From JBCDGZ01 sp038750655 (GTDB taxonomy: Bacteria > Bacteroidota > Bacteroidia > Chitinophagales > Saprospiraceae): DNA of 34,306 nt. Position 1 is the stretch's first letter. Each line of letters opens with the position of its first letter. This document shows positions 25,104-31,455 of this stretch, in pieces. The notes below the pieces were generated by a model, which was given only the letters and a program-made list of their open reading frames with translations, was not told where the DNA came from and ran no database searches. The stretch is from NCBI GenBank assembly GCA_038750655.1, contig JBCDGZ010000084.1:1-34306 (forward strand), given 5' to 3'. A program made the position numbers and the translations under genes.

Positions 25104-26171
25104 ATGGAACCAACGATTACTGCTGTCCCCACTTACCCGCTACCGGTTGACATTAATGGCTTGCAAATTTACCACCACCCGAGCACTTTTCCGTTGGAGC
25201 TAGGGGGCGAACTTCCTCAGCTCAGTATCGCCTATCATACCTACGGCACCCTCAATGCCGCTGGCGACAATGTGATCTGGGTCTGTCATGCCCTGACGGC
25301 CAACTCTGATGTTGCGGACTGGTGGGCTGGGCTGATGGGAGCGGGGCGCGTGTTTGATCCGGCTCGTTATTTCATCGTTTGTGCCAATATTTTGGGTTCT
25401 TGTTACGGTACGACGGGGCCGCGGAGTATTGATCCTGCCACTGGGCAGTCCTATGGATTGGATTTTCCTCGAATTACGATACGTGATATGGCGAAGGCAA
25501 ATGATTGCTTGCGGCAATACCTAGGGATTGCGGCGATGGAGCTGTGTATTGGGGGGTCCTGCGGAGGGTATCAAGTTTTAGAACAGGCTTTGCTGGACCG
25601 GCTGCCGATTCGTCGTATGGCCTTGCTGGTCTGTAATGCGCGGGAGACGGCTTGGGCGATTGCGATTCACGAGGCAGGCCGCCAGGCGATGGAGGCTGAT
25701 CCAGATTTTTATAAAAATACAGATAAGGCGGGGCGCAAGGGCCTACGGGCGGCGCGGGCCGTCGGCTTACTGGGCTATCGCACCTTACAAGCTTACATCG
25801 ATACCCAATCGGACGATGATGATCGTACGGACGACTTTCGGGCGGCTTCCTACATCCGTTATCAGGGGATTAAGCTAGAGCGGCGTTTTTATGCACATTG
25901 TTACTGGCATTTGCTCAAGGCTTTGGATACGCATCATATTGGTCGGGGGCGTGGAGCGGTAGCGGAGGTCCTGGCGGGGTTGGACATTCCTACTATGGTC
26001 ATTTCAATGGACAGCGATATGCTGATTCCGCCTGCTCAGCAACAATTTTTGGCGAAATATCTTCCTCGGGCGGAATACCACTTGATCCCCTCACGCTTTG
26101 GTCACGATGGCTTTTTGACGGAGACGGATGCTATTAACAGCTGTGTGATGGATTGGATGGGGCGTTCATGA
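25104..26171 (+). CDS. metX: Homoserine O-acetyltransferase-type alpha/beta hydrolase
   Basis: 355 residues. It activates homoserine with an acyl-CoA, supplying the substrate of MetZ. Evidence: LSIAYHTYGTLN, VCHALTANSDVADWW, ANILGSCYGTTGPRS, nucleophile Ser152 in CIGGSCGGYQ, Asp305 region in SMDSDMLIPP, and His334 in RFGHDGFL. The elbow normally reads GGSMGGMQ; here Met is Cys153 and the second Met is Tyr, so substrate preference (acetyl or succinyl) is uncertain. The stop codon overlaps the McrC ATG (ATGA at 26168-26171). Confidence 0.88.
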   Translation: MEPTITAVPTYPLPVDINGLQIYHHPSTFPLELGGELPQLSIAYHTYGTLNAAGDNVIWVCHALTANSDVADWWAGLMGAGRVFDPARYFIVCANILGSCYGTTGPRSIDPATGQSYGLDFPRITIRDMAKANDCLRQYLGIAAMELCIGGSCGGYQVLEQALLDRLPIRRMALLVCNARETAWAIAIHEAGRQAMEADPDFYKNTDKAGRKGLRAARAVGLLGYRTLQAYIDTQSDDDDRTDDFRAASYIRYQGIKLERRFYAHCYWHLLKALDTHHIGRGRGAVAEVLAGLDIPTMVISMDSDMLIPPAQQQFLAKYLPRAEYHLIPSRFGHDGFLTETDAINSCVMDWMGRS

Positions 26172-27430
26172 GGGGGCAGCCACATAGTATCAAGACGTCG
26201 ACTATTCAGGTTTTTGAGCATCAGTTGTTGAGGGTCGGTACGACAGTGGATGGGGTACGATTTGAGGAGGCCGATTTTTTGGCGATGGCTCGATTTGCCG
26301 AAGGCAGTCGGGCGAAGTATTATAAATTACTACATAAAGCCGTACGTTTTTCTCATTACGTCGGCGCCATTCAGGTTGGACGATTGACTATAGAAATTCT
26401 CCCCAAGGCCGACCGGGAACGTCGGCCCGATAAGGGGCTCTGGCACGATTTACTGCTGGAAATGTTGAAAGTATGTCGTCTGCTAAAAATCGAAAGCCAT
26501 TCGGTTGCTCCGCTGCGGCTGCGTGGCAATTCTATCCTGGATCTCTATTTCAGTATATTTCTCGATGAAGTGGAACAACTGCTGCGTCAAGGGCTGATCA
26601 AAGCCTATCATCACGATGAGGCCAACCGCAGGTACCTCAAAGGACGACTTCTACTCAACCGACAGCTTCGACACAATACCCAACACCCAGAGCGTTTTTT
26701 CACCCGCTCCCAGCACTACGACTACGACCATTTACCCAATCAATTATTAAAGGCTACTCTCAAAGCCCTTGGGCAATTATTGCCCTCTTCCGAGTTACAG
26801 GCCAAGGCCCGCAACCTTCTAGACCGCTTCCCACCTGTACAGTCCATCCAAGCCAGCGAGGCCCACTTCGATCGCATCCCCCTGGATCGCAAAACCATTC
26901 CCTACCAAGCCGCCCTGCAAATCGCCCGCCTGATCCTGCTCAACTTTAGCCCCGACATCCGCTCCGGCACCCACCCCTTGCTGGCCATCGTTTTCGATAT
27001 GAACCTCCTTTTCGAAGAGTACGTTTACCGCAAGCTCAAAAGCCTGGAGAGCCGAGATTGGCAAGTTCGTCGGCAATTGCAAAGAACGTTTTGGAAGCGC
27101 CGCCGCATCCAGCCAGACATTGTGATCCGTACCGGCGGCCAGACTTATGTGCTGGATACCAAGTGGAAGGTACTGAAAGTGACCCGCCCTTCGATGGAGG
27201 ATTTGCGACAGCTGTATGTTTACTGTCGCTATTTCGGTGCGCGTAAGGGGGTGTTGTTGTATCCGAAGGTGTATGACTTAGCTGATCAGCCGGCGACGGC
27301 TTTTGCGGCTTTGGAAGGAGAAGAGGAGCGGGAGGAGTACTTTTGTCAGTTGAGTTTTCTGGAGTTGGTGAGGGAGGGGCGCTTGAATCGGGAGATTGGG
27401 GGGGAGGTTAAAAAGATGCTCATGGACTAA
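26168..27430 (+). CDS. mcrC: McrC: PD-(D/E)xK nuclease subunit of type IV restriction
   Basis: 420 residues from the ATG at 26168. A TTG at 26153 would add five residues, but the ATG overlapping the metX stop is preferred. The N-terminal beta-rich region of McrC is present (EHQLLRVGT, GAIQVGRLTIEILPK). The C-terminal nuclease core reads RRRIQPDIVI (Asp317), then YVLDTKWK (Asp330, Lys332), and the family segments LPNQLLKATLKAL and DMNLLFEEYVYRKL. McrC cuts DNA when activated by McrB bound at modified cytosines. Its partner EVE-McrB is encoded at 21875-23341, with three metabolic genes in between, and the ATGA overlap makes McrC the last gene of the OsmC-MetZ-MetX operon. All core motifs look intact. 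Confidence 0.9.
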   Translation: MRGQPHSIKTSTIQVFEHQLLRVGTTVDGVRFEEADFLAMARFAEGSRAKYYKLLHKAVRFSHYVGAIQVGRLTIEILPKADRERRPDKGLWHDLLLEMLKVCRLLKIESHSVAPLRLRGNSILDLYFSIFLDEVEQLLRQGLIKAYHHDEANRRYLKGRLLLNRQLRHNTQHPERFFTRSQHYDYDHLPNQLLKATLKALGQLLPSSELQAKARNLLDRFPPVQSIQASEAHFDRIPLDRKTIPYQAALQIARLILLNFSPDIRSGTHPLLAIVFDMNLLFEEYVYRKLKSLESRDWQVRRQLQRTFWKRRRIQPDIVIRTGGQTYVLDTKWKVLKVTRPSMEDLRQLYVYCRYFGARKGVLLYPKVYDLADQPATAFAALEGEEEREEYFCQLSFLELVREGRLNREIGGEVKKMLMD

Positions 27431-27507
27431 ACCCCGTATTATTTCCACAGGTATTTTAGAATCAAATGAAAATTCTTTAACATTGTATCAAATAATCTAA
27501 ATCTATT

Positions 27508-28185
27508 ATGGGATCAAATACAAGAATTATCAGTGTCGCCAACAGTAAGGGTGGGGTAGGGAAATCCGTTATCACCATTATGCTGGCGGTGACTTTGGCC
27601 AAAAAGAAAAACAAAAGAGTGCTGATTCTAGACTGTGACAACCAGGGCAGTATCAGTGAGATGTACGAAAGGGAAAAGGAGCAGCGCGGAGGAGAAGTAG
27701 AAGCCTTGGTTGAAGTGGAGGAGCTAACACCCAGACGCGTGCAGACTTTCCTCAAGCGTTTTGGTGATGATTATGATGTGATTTTTATTGATGTGCCGCG
27801 GATGACCGATGCCAAGAAGGATACGGCAACGGTATTGCTGTTGAACAACTGTGATTCCATTTTGGTGCCGGTGATTGGCAGTGAGGTGGATGTGCTGTCG
27901 ACCATGGAATTTATGAACATCATAGACGATGCGGCAATTTATAAGAAGGAGATGGAGATGGACTTCAGATGCTACGGCTTTATCAACCGTCGGAATCTGC
28001 GCAAATCCAATGAGGAGGCAGAAAAGGCGATGAAGAAGCGCAAACTGAAGATGTTCAAAAATTCGTTGAGTGATCTGAAAATATTTACCACACCTTCATT
28101 CTATCAATCTATTCTGGATACAGCGGAAGGCGAACGGCGGTTTATGGATTTTTATAAGGAGTTTGTGCGCAAGTTTAAACTGTAG
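27508..28185 (+). CDS. ParA/MinD-type P-loop ATPase (no ParB neighbour)
   Basis: 225 residues. Deviant Walker A motif SKGGVGKS (residues 14-21), switch I LDCDNQGS (about 48-55), Walker B VIFIDVPR (about 90-97). ParA ATPases dimerise with ATP and position DNA, chemoreceptors or other cargo. Here no ParB, replication gene or parS-like repeat is nearby, so chromosome or plasmid partitioning is unlikely. The ATPase sits 36 bases upstream of a membrane patatin-type lipase in the same direction, 77 bases downstream of mcrC. A regulatory or recruiting role for the lipase protein is inferred. Confidence 0.85.
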   Translation: MGSNTRIISVANSKGGVGKSVITIMLAVTLAKKKNKRVLILDCDNQGSISEMYEREKEQRGGEVEALVEVEELTPRRVQTFLKRFGDDYDVIFIDVPRMTDAKKDTATVLLLNNCDSILVPVIGSEVDVLSTMEFMNIIDDAAIYKKEMEMDFRCYGFINRRNLRKSNEEAEKAMKKRKLKMFKNSLSDLKIFTTPSFYQSILDTAEGERRFMDFYKEFVRKFKL

Positions 28186-28221
28186 AATTTCCTTATTTTT
28201 TCATCCTCAACCCAAAAAATC

Positions 28222-31200
28222 ATGGCTCCGAAAGCGGAAAACCCCGATCTGGTAATGGCCAGAAGAGTACTTAGAGGAGAGGATTATTCAAAAGATGAAA
28301 TTGAGGCTTTGTACAAGTCTCTGAAAAAAGACGAAAAATTTGGCTACGCGCGCAAGGTGCTTCGCCTACTCCGGGAGGAGGCCCCGAACGACCTTAAGTT
28401 CTGCCAGGATCACGCCTTTTGTACTTACAACGATACCGACTTATCGGCAGATGTTAAGTATGAGCAAGCGATTGATATTCTTCAAGAAGTCGAAAATATT
28501 GCGACGACTCGCAATCAGGAAACGCTGGGCTTATTGGGCAGTATCTACAAGCGTAAATGGCTTTTTGATAATCAGGCCACCAATCTACAACGTTCGCTTA
28601 TTTATTACAAAAGGGGGTATGAGGAATGGGAAAATCTGGTAAGTGCTCAGAAAAAACACGATGATGGCTACACTGCTATCAACACTGCCTATGTGCTTGA
28701 TTTACTGGCGTATACGGAGACCGTAGAAGCCCTTAAAATCGATGCTAAGGCGGAGTTCGCTCAGTCGCAGCTGGAAGCGGCGAGTAAGATTCGTCGTCGG
28801 GTGATCGCCTATTTTAGCCAGCATCCGCCGGGGGCGGCCACCGGCGATTACTGGAAACTGGTGACTTTGGCCGAGGCGCACTTCGGTCTCTACGAATTCG
28901 AGCGGGCAGCGGAGCTGCTGCGTGAGGCCAAGCAAATCGAGGGCCTCAGCCCCTGGAACTTCGAAAGTACAGCACGCCAGCTGGCTTCCCTAGCGGAGAT
29001 CAAGATCAATATGTTCGAAATCGATGAGGAGCGCCTGGAGGCCGCCTGCGAAGCGGGGATGGCGGAGTACAACAGTGAAGCTTCGGGCTATGGCTACGGC
29101 CAGTCGGAGGCGAAGTATGTGAGGAGCTATGCGGAGCTGAGCGAAAAGGAGCAGTACAGCTATCGGCATAAGGTGAAAATGGTGGAGATGCGGACGGCGA
29201 AGGAGGAAATGGAGCAATCGGCGCGTGCAGCGCTGTCGGTCTTCTTGGGAGAAGATACCGCCGTAGATTCTGCCTTTATCGGTAAGGTCGGACTGGCGCT
29301 TTCGGGCGGCGGCTTTAGAGCTTCGCTCTACCACATCGGCGTACTGGCCAAGCTGGCCGAGCTGGACATCCTGCGCCACGTCGAAGTGCTCTCCTGTGTT
29401 TCCGGAGGCTCTATCGTCGGCGCTTTTTACTACCTCAAAGTGCTGCACCTGCTGGAAACCAAGACGGATGCCGAGATTACCCGCGAGGATTACATCGAAT
29501 TGGTGAAATCGGTCGAGAAAGAGTTTTTGGCGGCCGTGCAAAAAAATATCCGGGCCAGAGTGTTTGACAGCTTTATGTACAACTTCAAAATGGTCCTCAC
29601 TCCCTCGGCGACGCGGACGCAGCGCATTGCCTACCTCTACGAAAAATTCTTTTACCAACCCATCTGGGCCGATATTCAAAAGGCGCGGGCAGCGCGGGAG
29701 AAAAAAGAAGCCTCCTCATCGCCCGCCAATGGGCAGTCGGCCGAAGCGGCCTTCTTTGCACCGCCGAAGGTCGAAGGGGGCAGTATTCGCATGCGCGATC
29801 TATTGATCGACCCGCTGCTGTCGGAGCAGGAGGCGGCCAAGGGCGGATTTAGCTTTAAATTGGACAATTGGCGACGGCGCAATAAACTGCCGAATCTTAT
29901 CCTCAACGCGACGGCGCTCAACACAGGACACAACTGGCAGTTTACCGCCTCTTTTATGGGTGAGCCGCCAACGGGTATCGTCAAGGAGGTTGATGCCAAA
30001 TACCTGCTGCGGCGAATGTATTACCACGAAGCTCCGGGGGAGTTTAAGAATATAAGCCTGGGGGAAGCCGTGGCGGCCTCTGCTGGCGTGCCCGCCTTAT
30101 TTGAGCCGCTGGAACTAGAGCAGTTGTATCCTGATATTACAGTGCAATTGGTCGACGGAGGAGTGCATGACAATCAGGGGGTAGTGGGGCTGATGGAGCA
30201 GGAGTGCCAGATTTTCTTTGTCAGCGATGCCAGCGGGCAGGTGATTACGCAGGACAATGTAGGGAGCGCCACAGTGGGCGTTGCCCTGCGTACCAACGAT
30301 GTCCTGCAAGGAAGAATTCGCGAAAGTCAGTACCTCGACCTGCGCTCGCGCCGCGACTCCTCGCTCATTAAAGAGATGATGTTTATCCACCTCAAAAAAG
30401 ATCTCGGCGATGACCCTAAAGACTGGCTGTACTGCGAAGACCCGCACGATGCTACCGAAGCGGCTAAAGCCTTCTACGATAGGGGCGTGCTGACTTCCTA
30501 CGGCATCCGCAAAGAAATCCAACGTCGCCTATCCACCGTCCGTACCGACCTGGATTCCTTCCACGAAGCCGAGGCATACGCCCTGATGTACAGTGGCTAC
30601 AAAATGGCAGAAAACGAACATGAGCATACCACCAGCAAATATTTCAAAGAGGATTATCCGCCAGTCGACTGGCAATTTCTCAAAATTCAACCCTATAATG
30701 ATAGCGTAGAGAAAAGCTTACAGCTAGAGAAAGTCCTCGATGCATCCAGTAGCTTATTTTTCAAAGTCTTCAAACTCAATCGCAACTGGAATTTCTGGGG
30801 TATGGTCATTTTGGGACTGATCAGTCTGGTCTTAGTTTACGTCATGTTGACGAAATGGAATGATAATGCCTATCAAGTGACCTTCGGTAAAATTGGCCTC
30901 CTGATTATGGGTTTGCTGGTTCCGGCCATCATCGGCAAGGTGATCATGTATGTCAATAATTACAGAGGCTCGCTGCGGTCTATCCTGTATAAATTGCTGA
31001 TCGCCCTATTCGGCGGGGTAGTTTCTTTAGGCATTCGAGGATTTTACAATACCAAATATTTAGAACTGGGTGCCCTGCCACTGCATTCCAAAGATGATGG
31101 AAAAACCAAATTGTTTTCTGGCATCTTATTGCTTATTTTGGGAGGATTGGCTTGGGGCTTTCGTTCAACGATAACTGACTTTTTGTACGGAATAAATGAG

Positions 31201-31323
31201 CAGGTCCAAGCGTTTTCGATAGATGCCGACCAAATCAGCTGGTATGCTATTGTTTTGCCGCTGATTGGTGGTTTGGGCTTCTTTGCTTATTTTCTTTATA
31301 AATATGGATTTAAGAAAAAATAA
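28222..31323 (+). CDS. TPR/TRAFs-binding-like, patatin lipase and five-helix membrane fusion protein
   Basis: 1033 residues. (1) Residues 1-340 are alpha-helical and TPR-like. The stretch TLGLLGSIYKRKW followed by LIYYKRGYEEW and GYTAINTAYVLDLLA (101-163) resembles the TRAFs-binding TPR region (DUF4071-type) of ASK-family kinases. (2) Residues 353-690 are a patatin-like phospholipase domain: oxyanion loop SGGGFR (361-366), nucleophile Ser394 in CVSGGS, catalytic Asp645 in LVDGGVHDNQG. The Ser-Asp dyad is complete. (3) Five hydrophobic helices lie at about 857-876, 889-909, 920-940, 963-984 and 1005-1026, ending in KKK. No signal peptide, so the lipase domain should face the cytoplasm. Known patatin effectors such as CapV degrade membrane phospholipids in anti-phage defence. 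A similar role with the ParA-like partner is inferred, not shown. Confidence 0.85.
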   Translation: MAPKAENPDLVMARRVLRGEDYSKDEIEALYKSLKKDEKFGYARKVLRLLREEAPNDLKFCQDHAFCTYNDTDLSADVKYEQAIDILQEVENIATTRNQETLGLLGSIYKRKWLFDNQATNLQRSLIYYKRGYEEWENLVSAQKKHDDGYTAINTAYVLDLLAYTETVEALKIDAKAEFAQSQLEAASKIRRRVIAYFSQHPPGAATGDYWKLVTLAEAHFGLYEFERAAELLREAKQIEGLSPWNFESTARQLASLAEIKINMFEIDEERLEAACEAGMAEYNSEASGYGYGQSEAKYVRSYAELSEKEQYSYRHKVKMVEMRTAKEEMEQSARAALSVFLGEDTAVDSAFIGKVGLALSGGGFRASLYHIGVLAKLAELDILRHVEVLSCVSGGSIVGAFYYLKVLHLLETKTDAEITREDYIELVKSVEKEFLAAVQKNIRARVFDSFMYNFKMVLTPSATRTQRIAYLYEKFFYQPIWADIQKARAAREKKEASSSPANGQSAEAAFFAPPKVEGGSIRMRDLLIDPLLSEQEAAKGGFSFKLDNWRRRNKLPNLILNATALNTGHNWQFTASFMGEPPTGIVKEVDAKYLLRRMYYHEAPGEFKNISLGEAVAASAGVPALFEPLELEQLYPDITVQLVDGGVHDNQGVVGLMEQECQIFFVSDASGQVITQDNVGSATVGVALRTNDVLQGRIRESQYLDLRSRRDSSLIKEMMFIHLKKDLGDDPKDWLYCEDPHDATEAAKAFYDRGVLTSYGIRKEIQRRLSTVRTDLDSFHEAEAYALMYSGYKMAENEHEHTTSKYFKEDYPPVDWQFLKIQPYNDSVEKSLQLEKVLDASSSLFFKVFKLNRNWNFWGMVILGLISLVLVYVMLTKWNDNAYQVTFGKIGLLIMGLLVPAIIGKVIMYVNNYRGSLRSILYKLLIALFGGVVSLGIRGFYNTKYLELGALPLHSKDDGKTKLFSGILLLILGGLAWGFRSTITDFLYGINEQVQAFSIDADQISWYAIVLPLIGGLGFFAYFLYKYGFKKK

Positions 31324-31328
31324 ACTTG

Positions 31329-31358
31329 TTTAACACTACTAAAATATGGAGTGTTAAA
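31329..31358. repeat. Inverted repeat after the patatin gene
   Basis: TTTAACACT, 12-base spacer, AGTGTTAAA: perfect 9-bp arms starting 6 bases after the stop. No T-tract follows on the plus strand, so it may be a weak terminator, an mRNA-end structure or a binding site. Confidence 0.5.
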
Positions 31359-31402
31359 ATCTAATAAACTGCTCGCGATTTCTTATCGAACCTCATTTAG
31401 AT

Positions 31403-31423
31403 AATGACTATCATTAGGTCATT
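31403..31423. promoter_or_regulatory. Short inverted repeat upstream of the LytTR regulator
   Basis: AATGAC, 9 bases, GTCATT, 33 bases before the ATG at 31456. The position fits an operator, but 6-bp arms are common by chance in AT-rich DNA. No TAnnTTTG box was found in 31324-31455. Confidence 0.2.
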
Positions 31424-31455
31424 GTCCTACTTGATAATACAGACAATCGATATTA

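Noticed and set aside
27508..28185. Plasmid or chromosome partition locus (ParA)
   Set aside because: No ParB gene, iteron or parS-like inverted repeats nearby; the gene is paired with a patatin membrane protein instead.
31329..31358. Intrinsic terminator of the patatin gene
   Set aside because: Perfect 9-bp arms, but no T-tract on the plus strand and a 12-base loop, so recorded only as an inverted repeat.
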